Shown one piece after another: positions 32,944 to 41,718 of a stretch of 64,000 bases of DNA. Every line of letters begins with the position of its first letter. Within the stretch, counting starts at the first letter, position 1. The notes beneath the pieces were generated by a model, which did not search any database, was not told the origin of the DNA, and saw nothing but the letters and a program-made list of their open reading frames with translations. Origin of the DNA: Actinocatenispora sera (GTDB lineage: Bacteria > Actinomycetota > Actinomycetes > Mycobacteriales > Micromonosporaceae); assembly GCF_018324685.1 (NCBI RefSeq), contig NZ_AP023354.1, positions 1,674,001 to 1,738,000 of the forward strand, in the 5' to 3' direction. Position numbers and translations under genes: made by a program.

Positions 32944-34187
32944 CGCAGCGCTCCGCGGGTGGCGATGGCGGCGAGGTTCGCCAGCGATGCGGTACCGGGG
33001 GCGAAGTAGTGGTCGTGGTCGGCAACGCCGCCGGTGCCGAACGCGCGCGCGCCGAACGCGGCGTCGGTCGGTGCCCGGCCGTGCCCGAGCCCGAAAACCC
33101 GCTCGCCCGGTACCCACCGGATCCAGTCGCCGGGGCAGCGGCCGGCCCAGACCCGGGCGGCGGTACCGAGGCGGGACACGTCGTCGACGCCCATGCCCGG
33201 ACTGCCGACCACGACGAGGTCGGTGACCTGCGGCGGCAGCCGTCGCGCGGCCAGCCCGACGACCACCGACCCGTAGCTGTGGGCCAGCAGCGCGACCGTC
33301 GCGTGTGGACGGACCGCGGCCAGCCCGGCGACGAACCGGACCAGGGCGGCGGCGCCGGTGCGGGCCAGATCCTCGCGCGCCTCGCTCAGCGACACCCCCT
33401 TCGGCGTGGTGTACCCGAGCCACGCGATCACCGCGAACCCGGGCCGCCGAGCCGACCGGTACAGCTGATCGGCCTGGCGGGCCAGCGCGCGGTAACCGCG
33501 GCCACCGACCCCGGACCAGAAGTTCGCCGCGTCGACCCCGGCTCCCGGTACCAGCACCGCGATCCGGTCGGCGCGCGCCAGATCGCCGAACGCCTCCGCG
33601 GCCCGGCCGTCGCCGCGCGGGTCGAACAGCAGGTACCGGCCGGGCCGGTCGGCGAACCGCGGACCGGCCGCGCGCATCGCGACCCGGTTCGCCGCGTACC
33701 TCAGCGCGACCGGTGCCCCGTCCGAGGCGCCGACGACACCCGGGTACCGCAGCGCCAGCGCGCGGCGCGCCGCCGGCGGCTCGGTGGCGTAGAACCGGCG
33801 TACCGCTGCGGGGTCGGCCGTCACCGGATCGGGGAGCGCGCGCGGGTCGGCGCGCCACGCCGCGGTACCGATCGGGGCCGCCGGCCGGTTCGCCGCGGCC
33901 GGCGCCAGCACCGTCGCGGTCGTCGGCGACAGCGCGACCACGGCGGCCAGCACCCCGGTACGGATTCGGCGGCGCCCGAACAGCACGCCCAGTCCGGCTC
34001 CACCGGCCGTGCCCGTCCCGCGCCGGCCCGCGAGCGCGCGTACCCGGGTGCCGGTGGCCCGCAGGGCCGGCCGGATCGGCGTCGCGCGTCTCCGGGCGCC
34101 GGTGGCCCGCAGGACGGACCGGATCGGCGTCGCGCGTACCCGGGTGCCGATGGCCCGCAGGACGGACCGGATCGGCGTCGCGCGCAT
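32940..34187 (-). CDS. Alpha/beta hydrolase (DUF1023-type), membrane-anchored or secreted
   Basis: A 415-residue protein. The first 48 residues are three 16-residue basic repeats. A hydrophobic helix follows (GVLAAVVALSPTTATVLAPAA, about 75-95), so the catalytic part is probably outside the cell. The DUF1023 hydrolase domain has LAHSYGSVVVG with the nucleophile Ser near 290 and GGVADHDHYFAPGT with the His near the C-terminus. ATG at 34187 overlaps the permease stop (TGATG), and its stop overlaps the acyltransferase start (ATGA). Confidence 0.82.
   Translation of the reverse strand: MRATPIRSVLRAIGTRVRATPIRSVLRATGARRRATPIRPALRATGTRVRALAGRRGTGTAGGAGLGVLFGRRRIRTGVLAAVVALSPTTATVLAPAAANRPAAPIGTAAWRADPRALPDPVTADPAAVRRFYATEPPAARRALALRYPGVVGASDGAPVALRYAANRVAMRAAGPRFADRPGRYLLFDPRGDGRAAEAFGDLARADRIAVLVPGAGVDAANFWSGVGGRGYRALARQADQLYRSARRPGFAVIAWLGYTTPKGVSLSEAREDLARTGAAALVRFVAGLAAVRPHATVALLAHSYGSVVVGLAARRLPPQVTDLVVVGSPGMGVDDVSRLGTAARVWAGRCPGDWIRWVPGERVFGLGHGRAPTDAAFGARAFGTGGVADHDHYFAPGTASLANLAAIATRGALR
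34039..34182 (-). repeat. 48-bp tandem repeat, three units, in frame
   Basis: Units 34039-34086, 34087-34134 and 34135-34182 are each exactly 48 bp and encode RATPIRSVLRATGTRV-like 16-residue repeats at the N-terminus of the hydrolase. Confidence 0.85.
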
Positions 34188-35023
34188 CACAGGTCCCGCC
34201 GGCGGACGGCGAGGGCGGCGACGAGGACGGCGGCGAGCGCCCAGCTCCCGTACACCAGGAACGATCCGAACGGCGTCGCCGGGTAGGGCATCAGGTGCTG
34301 CGAGTCGAGACCGCGCAGCGAACCCCAGGCGCCGTACGGCTGGGCGTGCAGGATCGTCGCGGTCAGGTGCCGGCGATCCTGCAGCAGGGCCGGGAACAGC
34401 AGCAGCGACGCGACGGTGGTCACGATCGTGGCGGCGGTGTGCCGGACCACCGCACCGATCGCCAACCCGGCCAGCCCGCACACCGGGGCGAGCAGTGCCG
34501 AGGCCACCACCCCGCGCAGTACCCCCGGATAGTCCAGCGTGATGTTGATCCCGCGGCCGGCGAGGATGGACTGCGACGCGGCGAACGACCCGCCGGCGAC
34601 CAGCACCCCGAAGACCAGCAGCACCCCGGTCAGCACGGTGGCCTTGGCCAGCACCACCGAGCTGCGGGCCGGTACCGCCGCGAACGTGGTGCGCGCCAAC
34701 CCGCTCGCGTAGTCGCTGGTGATGGCCAGCGCGCCGATCGTGCCGGTCGCGAGGATCGTCACCATCGCCGCGCCGGCCTGGAAGGCGTCGCCCACCGCCC
34801 AGTCCGGTACGAACGCGGCGCGGATGCCGGCGGGGTACGTCGGCCAGTTCCGGTAGTCGGAGAACGCCGCGTTGGCGTTCATCGCGATCACCACGACGGC
34901 GCTGAACAGCACACCCCACCGGGTCGAGCGCAGCGAGGTGAACTTGATCCGTTCGGCCGCGATCAGGTCGGTGAACCGGGCGGCCGGTTCGGCGTCGAGG
35001 CGCGGAGCGGCGGTGGTCGTCAT
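34187..35023 (-). CDS. ABC-2 type transporter permease
   Basis: A 278-residue permease with about six membrane helices. RFTDLIAAERIKFTSLRSTR at 16-35 is the amphipathic entry typical of ABC-2 permeases working with a separate ATPase. ATG at 35023 overlaps the stop of the ATPase gene. Downstream it overlaps the hydrolase start. It forms an exporter with the upstream ATPase; the cargo is unknown. Confidence 0.88.
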   Translation of the reverse strand: MTTTAAPRLDAEPAARFTDLIAAERIKFTSLRSTRWGVLFSAVVVIAMNANAAFSDYRNWPTYPAGIRAAFVPDWAVGDAFQAGAAMVTILATGTIGALAITSDYASGLARTTFAAVPARSSVVLAKATVLTGVLLVFGVLVAGGSFAASQSILAGRGINITLDYPGVLRGVVASALLAPVCGLAGLAIGAVVRHTAATIVTTVASLLLFPALLQDRRHLTATILHAQPYGAWGSLRGLDSQHLMPYPATPFGSFLVYGSWALAAVLVAALAVRRRDL

Positions 35024-35931
35024 CGGTTCTCTCCAGCCAGGTAGTCGACCGCGTCCGCGGTCTGTGCCAGGAACGCCTCCTCCAGCGAGGCGCTGCGGGT
35101 GGTCAGCTCGCGCAGCAGGATCCGGTGCTGGAAGGCGAGTTCGCCGACCTGCGCCGCGGTCAGCCCGGTGACGGTCAGCGTCCCGTCCGGTGCCGGTACG
35201 GTGCTGCCGCCGGCGACGTCGACCACCGCGGTCAGGGTGGCCGGATCCGGCGTGTCGACCGTGACCCGCAGCCCCTCGCCGCGGGACGCGAACTCGGCCA
35301 GCGACTCGTCGGCGACGAGCCGGCCGCGGCCGATCACGATCAGATGGTCGGCGGTGTGCTCCATCTCCCGCATCAGGTGGCTGGACACGAACACGGTGCG
35401 GCCCTCGGCAGCCAGCCGCCGGAACAGCCCCCGTACCCAGAGCACGCCCTCCGGGTCCAGCCCGTTGAGCGGCTCGTCGAACAGCAGGACCGGCGGGTCG
35501 CCGAGCAGCGCCGCGGCGATGCCGAGCCGCTGCCGCATGCCCAGCGAGTACCCGCCGATCCGGCGCCGGGCGGCCTCCTGCAGCCCGACCTCGGCCAGTA
35601 CCTCGTCGATCCGCCGGCGCCGGATCCGGTTGCTCGCCGCGAGCGCGCGCAGGTGCGCGTACCCGCTGCGGCCGCCGTGCACGTCGGCCGCGTCGAGCAG
35701 CGCGCCGACGTGCCGCAGCCCGCGCGGCCGCTCGGCGAACGGCCGGCCGTCCACGGTGGCGGTACCGGCCGTCGGGGTGTGCAGGCCGAGGATGAGCCGC
35801 AGCGTGGTCGACTTGCCGGCGCCGTTCGGGCCGAGGAACCCGGTCACCTGCCCCGGCCGCACGGTGAACGTGAGCCGGTCCACCGCGGTGGCCTTCCCGT
35901 ACCGTTTGGTCAGTTCGTTGACGTCGATCAT
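35020..35931 (-). CDS. ABC transporter ATP-binding protein
   Basis: A 303-residue DrrA/BcrA-like ATPase. GPNGAGKST (Walker A, about 34-42), YSLGMRQRLGIAAALL (signature motif, about 129-144), LLFDEPLNGLD (Walker B, about 150-160) and the H-loop SSHLM are all intact. The C-terminal 85 residues are the regulatory extension of this subfamily. It is the first gene of the operon ATPase-permease-hydrolase-acyltransferase, and is divergent from a histidine kinase gene. Confidence 0.93.
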   Translation of the reverse strand: MIDVNELTKRYGKATAVDRLTFTVRPGQVTGFLGPNGAGKSTTLRLILGLHTPTAGTATVDGRPFAERPRGLRHVGALLDAADVHGGRSGYAHLRALAASNRIRRRRIDEVLAEVGLQEAARRRIGGYSLGMRQRLGIAAALLGDPPVLLFDEPLNGLDPEGVLWVRGLFRRLAAEGRTVFVSSHLMREMEHTADHLIVIGRGRLVADESLAEFASRGEGLRVTVDTPDPATLTAVVDVAGGSTVPAPDGTLTVTGLTAAQVGELAFQHRILLRELTTRSASLEEAFLAQTADAVDYLAGENR

Positions 35932-36053
35932 GGGTACGACCCTGCCGGTTCGGGCGGGTTGCAGGCATCGGCCCGGGGGCGCCGCCGGGGTGGCCTGCGG
36001 GCGTACGCCCGCGGATCGATGGCCCGGGCCGGCATGCCCGTTAGGCTCGGCGC

Positions 36054-37319
36054 ATGTCCAGCGCGAGTTTCGGAACCCCCGGCCGGGCCGGCCCGCCGGA
36101 TTCCGAAGCCCGCCCCGGCCCCGCCGCCCGCCCGGCCCGCCGCCGGCGGTGGTCCACCGTCGCCGTCTGGGTCGGCGCGGTCGGCTCGCCGGTCCTGCTG
36201 GAGCTGGTGATGCTGGCGCGGCTGCCGGGCCCGGCCCGGTTCGTGTTCCCGATGCTCGCGATGCTGCTGCCCTGGCTGCTGCTGCGCCGCCACCCGTTCG
36301 CCGGCCTCGCCGCGCTGCTTGTCGGCCTGTTCATGCTCACCACGATCGACCCGGACCCGCCGGCCGCCGACCCGATGCTGCCCGGACTGCCCGGTCCATC
36401 GGCCCGGATCGACGACACCGGGTACTCCATGGGCAACCTGCTGGCGCTGCGGGAGCTGCACATCGCGGTGATGGTGCTCGCGATCGGCTGGGTCGCGGTG
36501 CACCGGCCGCGGCGCGTGTCGATCCCGTTCGCCGGGGTGGCGCTGGCCGTGCAGGTGTTCTTCCTGTTCGCGTACCCGGTGATCAACCTCGATTTCGGCA
36601 CGATCGTCGTCGTCCTGCTCGCCGTGGTGGCCTGGGTGATCGGGCACTCGGTGCGGCAGCGCCGGCAGTTCACCGCGACGCAGCGGGAACAGCGCACCGC
36701 CCGGGCCGTACAGGCGGAGCGGCTGCGGATCGCCCGCGAGCTGCACGACATGGTGGCGCACAACGTGGGCGTGATCGCCATCCAGGCCGGCGTCGGCGCC
36801 CGGGTGATCGACAGCCAGCCCGCCGAGGCGCGCAACTCGCTCACCGCGATCGAGGCGACCAGCCGGGACACCCTGGCCGGGTTGCGCCGGATGCTCGGCT
36901 CGCTGCGCCAGTCCGATCCGGAGGCCGGTGCGGCGCCGCTCGGGCCGGCACCCGGCCTGGCCGAACTCGGTACCCTCGTCGACCGGGCCGCGCAGGCCGG
37001 TGTCCGGGTGACGCTGGCGCGCTCCGGCGACACCGAGCTGCCGCCGGACGTCGACCTCGCCGCGTACCGGATCGTGCAGGAGGCGCTGACGAACGTCATC
37101 CGGCACGCCGGTACCGACCGGTGCCGGATCGAGCTGTGCACCACGGACACGGAGGTACGCATCGTGGTCACCGACGACGGATCCGGCGGACCGGTCGGCA
37201 CCGGGTACGGCATCGCCGGGATGCGGGAGCGGGTCGCGCTGCTGCACGGCGAGTTCGACGCCGGCCCGGCTGCTGCCGGCGGGTTCCGGGTCGCCGCGAC
37301 GATCCCGGTGCCGGCATGA
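36054..37319 (+). CDS. Sensor histidine kinase (NarL/DesK type)
   Basis: A 421-residue kinase. About six membrane helices fall between residues 35 and 200, with a short external loop (about 98-125). The HisKA_3 box RIARELHDMVAHNVG places the phospho-His at about 231. The ATPase part shows EALTNVIRHAG and DDGSGGPVGTGYGIAGMRER. The ATG at 36054 lies 6 nt after TAGGCT (36042-36047). Its stop overlaps the response regulator start (ATGA). It probably senses membrane stress and controls the divergent ABC operon; this is inferred from position. Confidence 0.93.
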   Translation: MSSASFGTPGRAGPPDSEARPGPAARPARRRRWSTVAVWVGAVGSPVLLELVMLARLPGPARFVFPMLAMLLPWLLLRRHPFAGLAALLVGLFMLTTIDPDPPAADPMLPGLPGPSARIDDTGYSMGNLLALRELHIAVMVLAIGWVAVHRPRRVSIPFAGVALAVQVFFLFAYPVINLDFGTIVVVLLAVVAWVIGHSVRQRRQFTATQREQRTARAVQAERLRIARELHDMVAHNVGVIAIQAGVGARVIDSQPAEARNSLTAIEATSRDTLAGLRRMLGSLRQSDPEAGAAPLGPAPGLAELGTLVDRAAQAGVRVTLARSGDTELPPDVDLAAYRIVQEALTNVIRHAGTDRCRIELCTTDTEVRIVVTDDGSGGPVGTGYGIAGMRERVALLHGEFDAGPAAAGGFRVAATIPVPA

Positions 37320-37963
37320 CGATCCGGGTACTGCTGGCCGACGACCAGCCGCTGATCCGCTCCGGCCTGCGGGTACTGATCGCCGATGCGCCGGACCTCA
37401 CGGTCGTCGGCGAGGCCGGTACCGGCGCCGAGGCGGTGCGGCTGACCGCCGAGACGGCGCCGGACGTGGTCGTGATGGACATCCGGATGCCCGACCTGGA
37501 CGGGATCGAGGCGACCCGCCGGATCACCGCTGCCGCCGAACCGCCCCGGGTGCTGATGCTGACCACGTTCGACGAGGACGAGTACGTCTACGGCGCGCTG
37601 CGCGCCGGCGCGAGCGGCTTCCTGGTCAAGGACATGGCGCTGGAACAGATCCTGGCCGCGATCCGGGTGGTGGCCGCCGGGGACGCGCTGATCGCGCCGA
37701 GCGTCACCCGGCGGCTGATCGCCGACTTCGTGGACCGGCCGACTCCGGCCCGGCCCGTACCGGCGCTGGATGCGGTGACCGAGCGGGAACGCGAGGTGCT
37801 GACGCTGGTCGGGCGCGGACTGTCCAATGCCGAGATCGCCGGCCAGCTCTACATCAGCGCGGCCACCGCGAAGGCGCACGTGGCCCGGCTGTTGACCAAG
37901 CTGGACGCGCGGGACCGGGTGCAGCTGGTGATCATCGCCCACCGCACCGGACTGGTGTCCTAG
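37316..37963 (+). CDS. Response regulator, NarL/LuxR type
   Basis: A 215-residue response regulator. The receiver domain has the acidic pair at 9-10, phospho-Asp at about 55 (VVVMDIRMPD) and Lys near 105. The C-terminal LuxR HTH reads TEREREVLTLVGRGLSNAEI and continues through AKAHVARLLTKL. ATG overlaps the kinase stop. The gene converges on TetR with a 4-bp overlap (CTAG). Confidence 0.95.
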   Translation: MTIRVLLADDQPLIRSGLRVLIADAPDLTVVGEAGTGAEAVRLTAETAPDVVVMDIRMPDLDGIEATRRITAAAEPPRVLMLTTFDEDEYVYGALRAGASGFLVKDMALEQILAAIRVVAAGDALIAPSVTRRLIADFVDRPTPARPVPALDAVTEREREVLTLVGRGLSNAEIAGQLYISAATAKAHVARLLTKLDARDRVQLVIIAHRTGLVS

Positions 37964-38616
37964 ACCTGCCCCTTGTGGACTGGCTCGGCTCGGTGCCAGT
38001 GCCGGAAGATTCCCGGTAGCGCGGCGAGGCAGCGCTCCAGCTCCTGTCCCATCAGTACCGGGTCGATGGCCGCGGCGTCGCACGAGCTGAGGGTCGCCAC
38101 CCGCAGCGCGCCGTCGAACGTCGTGACCGCGAGCCGCGGCCGCGGGTCGTCGGCCATGTCGACGCCCTCGCGCTCGGCGAGCAGCTGCGCCAGCCGCTCG
38201 CCGCGGGCCACGGTCCGGCGCAGGTTCTCGGCCAGCAGCGCCGGCGTGCGGTTGACCAGATCGATGGTGCTGCCGAGGATCTGGCGGCGCTGCTCGCTTC
38301 CCGCGTCGTCGCCGGCGAAGCCAGCGATCATCTCGCGGGCGGCGCGTTGCAGCGCCGTCATCGGCGGCTCGTCGGCCGGGCGCCGCCGTACCCCGTCGGT
38401 GAACCCCTCCTGCATCTCCGCCAGCGGGGCGAGCGCCATCTCCTCCTTGCCGGCGAAGTACCGGAACAGGGTGCGTTGCGAGACGTCGGCCGCCGCGGCG
38501 ATCTCGTCCGTGGTGGTGCCGTCGAAGCCCTGCTCGGTGAACAGCCGCTGGGCGGCCGCGATCAGTGCCGCGCGTGTCTGCTGCTTCTTGCGCTCACGCA
38601 GGCCCGCCTCGGTCAT
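37960..38616 (-). CDS. TetR-family transcriptional regulator
   Basis: A 218-residue TetR protein. The HTH is at about 12-58 (RAALIAAAQRLFTEQGFDGT and VSQRTLFRYFAGKEEM), followed by an all-helical ligand domain. ATG at 38616 is preferred over the GTG at 38622 because of spacing to AGGAGG. It is divergent from an MFS drug exporter. A palindrome between the exporter's -35 and -10 boxes is the likely operator. Confidence 0.92.
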   Translation of the reverse strand: MTEAGLRERKKQQTRAALIAAAQRLFTEQGFDGTTTDEIAAAADVSQRTLFRYFAGKEEMALAPLAEMQEGFTDGVRRRPADEPPMTALQRAAREMIAGFAGDDAGSEQRRQILGSTIDLVNRTPALLAENLRRTVARGERLAQLLAEREGVDMADDPRPRLAVTTFDGALRVATLSSCDAAAIDPVLMGQELERCLAALPGIFRHWHRAEPVHKGQV

Positions 38617-38681
38617 CCCCACCCACCTCCTCCTCGATGGTCGCCGGTGCTGCCCTGAGCGTCAGGGTCATGTGTCTCACA

Positions 38682-38748
38682 TTGCCACTTGTCAGCGACT
38701 GACAATATGCTTCCCGCGGGGGTTGAGCCGCGTGGGGGAGCGCGGCTC
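38682..38748 (+). promoter_or_regulatory. MFS promoter with TetR operator and leader hairpin
   Basis: -35 TTGCCA (38682-38687) and -10 TATGCT (38706-38711) are 18 bp apart. Between them is TTGTCAG-CGA-CTGACAA (38689-38705), a perfect 17-bp operator palindrome. The 5' leader then contains GAGCCGCG-N8-CGCGGCTC (38725-38732 with 38741-38748), a stable hairpin. The leader is about 140 nt long. Confidence 0.7.
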
Positions 38749-38855
38749 GGGCGTCGGCAGCGCGGCGTGGCAAGCCCGTTCGATCGGGTGTCTTGGGGGA
38801 CAGCTCGCCGCGCGCCGACTGCCCACCATCAATCGAGCTGGCGGGGGAGACCCAC

Positions 38856-40439
38856 ATGAGTACCACTGCGGCCGGTACGGCGATCGCGACCGCACGCAGT
38901 ACCGGTCGCGGGGGCCCGTGGGCGACCCTGGTCGCCGTCGCCCTCGGCGTGATCATGGTCGCGCTGGACGGCACCATCGTCGCCATCGCCAACCCCGCGA
39001 TCGGCAAGTCGCTGCACGCGTCCCTGTCCGACCTGCAGTGGATCACCAACGGCTACCTGCTCGCGCTGGCTGTCTTCCTGGTCACTGCCGGCAAGCTCGG
39101 CGACCGGTTCGGGCACAAGAGCATGTTCCTGGTCGGCGTGGTCGGCTTCGCCGCCAGTTCCGGCATCATCGGGCTCTCCGGCAGCATCGGCCTGATCATC
39201 GCGTTCCGGGTGCTGCAGGGCGTCTTCGGTGCGCTGCTGCAACCGGCGGCGCTCGGGCTGCTGCGCGAGGCGTTCCCGCGGGAGAGGCTGAACATCGCGA
39301 TCGGCATCTGGGGCGCCGCGATCGGCCTGTCCACCGCGGCCGGCCCCATCGTCGGCGGTCTGCTCGTCGAGCACGTCAACTGGCAGTGGGTGTTCTTCGT
39401 GAACCTGCCGGTCGGCGCGCTCGCGCTGATCCTCGGCCTGCTCGTGCTGGGTCGCAACCACCGGGTCGACCGCGGCTCGCGGGCCGACATCCCCGGCATC
39501 GCGCTGCTGTCGGTGGCGATGTTCGCCCTGGTGTTCGGCGTGATCAAGGCATCCGACTTCGGTTGGGGCAACTGGCGCACGATCGGCCTGTTCGCCGGCG
39601 CGGCGGTCTTCGCGGTGCTGTTCATCCTGCGCGAACGGTCCGCCGCCGACCCGCTGCTGCCGCTCGGGCTGTTCCGGTCCCGGTCGCTGTCGATCGGCAC
39701 CGTGCTGATGGTGCTGATGGCGTTCGCGATGTTCGGTTCGCTGTTCTTCGTCACCTTCTACCTGCAGCTGGTGCACGGCCTGTCGCCGGTCCAGTCCGGC
39801 GTCCGGCTGCTGCCGATGACCGCCGGCATGGTCGTCGGCTCGCCCATCGCCGGCGCCCTGATCGGACGGATCGGGCCGCGCGGCCCGATCGCCACCGGGA
39901 TGGCCGCGGTCGCGATCGCGATGTTCGGCCTGTCCCGGCTGCCGATCGACGCCTCGGCCGGGCTCACCTCGCTGTGGTTCGTCATCCTCGGCCTCGGCCT
40001 GTCCGTGGTCATGGTCGGCGCCACCGAGGTGATCGTGGGCAACGCGCCGGTGCAGCTGTCCGGTGTCGCGTCCGGGGTCCAGCAGGCCGCCATGCAGGTC
40101 GGTGGCGCGCTCGGTACCGCGGTGCTCGGTGCGGTGATGACCGCGCGGGTCGGCAGCGTGCTCAACGGGCACTGGACCGACCAGCACCTGCCGGCGCTGA
40201 CCCCGGCGCAGGTCGACGCGGCCAAGAGCGCCGTGGCCGGCGGGGTGGCACCGGTACCGCCGGGTACCAAGGAGGAGATCGCCGCGCTGATCACCAAGGC
40301 CAGCAACCTGTCGTTCCTGGACGGGATGCACCTGGCCTTCACCGTGGCGGCGGTGGTGGCGGTGGTCGCGGTCGGGCTGTCGCTGATGATCCGCCGCTCC
40401 CGCAACGAGTCCAGTGCGCCGGCCGTACCGCACGCCTAG
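38856..40439 (+). CDS. MFS drug exporter, DHA2 (14-helix) family
   Basis: A 527-residue EmrB/QacA-type permease. VALDGTIVAIANPAIGKSLH (about 35-54) is motif D1, TAGKLGDRFGHKSMFLVGV (about 78-96) motif A, and the RVLQGVFGALLQPAALGLLR stretch motif C-like. ATG at 38856; GGGGGAGA upstream serves as ribosome site. Control by the divergent TetR regulator is supported by the operator between -35 and -10. Confidence 0.95.
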   Translation: MSTTAAGTAIATARSTGRGGPWATLVAVALGVIMVALDGTIVAIANPAIGKSLHASLSDLQWITNGYLLALAVFLVTAGKLGDRFGHKSMFLVGVVGFAASSGIIGLSGSIGLIIAFRVLQGVFGALLQPAALGLLREAFPRERLNIAIGIWGAAIGLSTAAGPIVGGLLVEHVNWQWVFFVNLPVGALALILGLLVLGRNHRVDRGSRADIPGIALLSVAMFALVFGVIKASDFGWGNWRTIGLFAGAAVFAVLFILRERSAADPLLPLGLFRSRSLSIGTVLMVLMAFAMFGSLFFVTFYLQLVHGLSPVQSGVRLLPMTAGMVVGSPIAGALIGRIGPRGPIATGMAAVAIAMFGLSRLPIDASAGLTSLWFVILGLGLSVVMVGATEVIVGNAPVQLSGVASGVQQAAMQVGGALGTAVLGAVMTARVGSVLNGHWTDQHLPALTPAQVDAAKSAVAGGVAPVPPGTKEEIAALITKASNLSFLDGMHLAFTVAAVVAVVAVGLSLMIRRSRNESSAPAVPHA

Positions 40440-40517
40440 CGGCTGCGGGTCGGCTCGGGGCCGCTGGGTGCTGGTGGTGTAAAGGCCACCTCTGTTCGCG
40501 CTTGGACCCCGCGTGGG

Positions 40518-40556
40518 GGAGCGCGAGGAGAGGGCTTCGCCCCCTCCTCGCGCTCC
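40518..40556 (+). terminator. Strong stem-loop downstream of MFS gene
   Basis: GGAGCGCGAGGAG (40518-40530) pairs perfectly with CTCCTCGCGCTCC (40544-40556), and the stem continues with GGGC-TTC-GCCC inside after one mismatch. It lies 79 nt after the MFS stop and is followed by TTCCCC. Probable transcription terminator. Confidence 0.6.
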
Positions 40557-40682
40557 TTCCCCGCCAAGGGGATTCCCCTTGGCCATCCCCTTGGCAGGCC
40601 CGGTGATGGTGTCCATCGACGCGGAGTGTGCGTCGGAGAGGAACGGGATGTCGGCGCTGCTTTCTCGGCAGCGCGGCGTTCG
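40547..40682. repeat. Structured dispersed repeat, copy 1
   Basis: About 136 bp that align with 56281-56412. It contains GCCAAGGGG-ATT-CCCCTTGGC (40563-40571 with 40575-40583) and GCGCTGC-TTTCTCG-GCAGCGC (40654-40660 with 40668-40674). The other copy keeps both hairpins, with a C:G to T:A change in the second stem. It lies between the MFS terminator and the LysR gene; the gap holds no protein gene. Confidence 0.65.
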
Positions 40683-40765
40683 CTTCGGGGAGCCTGCTTG
40701 TGCGCGATCGGGGTGCCGGCGCGGCATTTCAGCGGCGCGGTGTTGCTCCGGGAAGCCCGGTGGGG

Positions 40766-41614
40766 TCAGAGGCGGGTGGCGGTGGTGACGAGGGCGGCGA
40801 CGGCGCGCGAGCGCGTTTGGGGCGGCCAGGCGATGAGCGTGGTGACCTCGGGGGCGTCCAGCACCGGTACCGCGACCAGGTCGTCGTGCAGCTGGCCGCG
40901 GACCGTCTCGGGCAGGACCGCCATCGTCCGGCCGAGCGCGATCAGCTGGAGCAGTTGGGTGTGGTCCCGGACCTGCGGGCCGGGACCGTCCGGGTAGCTG
41001 CCGTCGCGGGCCGGCCAGCGCGGCAGCGGCAGGTCGGGGAGCGCGGTGACGTCGGCCATCCGAAGCGAGGTCCTGGCGGTCAGCGGGTGTCCGGCCGGCA
41101 GCACCGCGACCTGCCCCTCGGTACGCAGCTGCTCGGTGTCCAGCCCGGTGATCTGGTCGTACGGCAGGTGCAGCAGGCCGACGTCGGCCTGCCCGGTGCG
41201 CAGGAACCGCTCCTGCTCGCCGGGGCGGCACAGCAGCACGTCGACGGCGACCGCGCCGGGCTCGGCGGCGTACGCGTCGAGCAGCTTCGGCAGCAGCTCG
41301 CCGGCGGCACCGGCCTTCGTGACCAGCACGATGCCGGCCGCACCGGGCGTGGCGTCCGCGGCTCGCCGGGTGCGGCGCTCGGCGGACTCGACCGCGTCCA
41401 GCGCCGCCCGACCCTCCCGCAGCAGCGTCGCACCGGCCTCGGTCAGCGTGACCGCGCGGCTGGAGCGCTCCAGCAGGGTCGCGCCGAGGCGGTGTTCGAG
41501 CTGCCGGATCGCCCGGGACAGCGGGGGTTGCGCGATACCGAGCCGCTCCGCCGCCCGGCCGAAGTGCAGTTCCTCGGCGACCGCGACGAAGTACCGCAGC
41601 TCCCGCGTCTCCAT
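40766..41614 (-). CDS. LysR-family transcriptional regulator
   Basis: A 282-residue LysR protein: HTH at about 3-62 (ELRYFVAVAEELHFGRAAER, PLSRAIRQLEHRLG), then the effector-binding domain. It begins METRELRYF, fixing the start at 41614. It is divergent from the SDR gene, with a 27-codon micro-ORF in between. The gap carries TACCCG/CGGGTACC elements near 41649-41675 that may be the operator. Confidence 0.92.
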   Translation of the reverse strand: METRELRYFVAVAEELHFGRAAERLGIAQPPLSRAIRQLEHRLGATLLERSSRAVTLTEAGATLLREGRAALDAVESAERRTRRAADATPGAAGIVLVTKAGAAGELLPKLLDAYAAEPGAVAVDVLLCRPGEQERFLRTGQADVGLLHLPYDQITGLDTEQLRTEGQVAVLPAGHPLTARTSLRMADVTALPDLPLPRWPARDGSYPDGPGPQVRDHTQLLQLIALGRTMAVLPETVRGQLHDDLVAVPVLDAPEVTTLIAWPPQTRSRAVAALVTTATRL

Positions 41615-41718
41615 GCTCGCCACGGTATCCCGCGGCGAGCAGGATTGATACCCGCACGGTATTGCCGGGTACCCGATCGGTGTTGGAGCGCGGGCCGGCT
41701 CCGATCGACGATCGAGGC

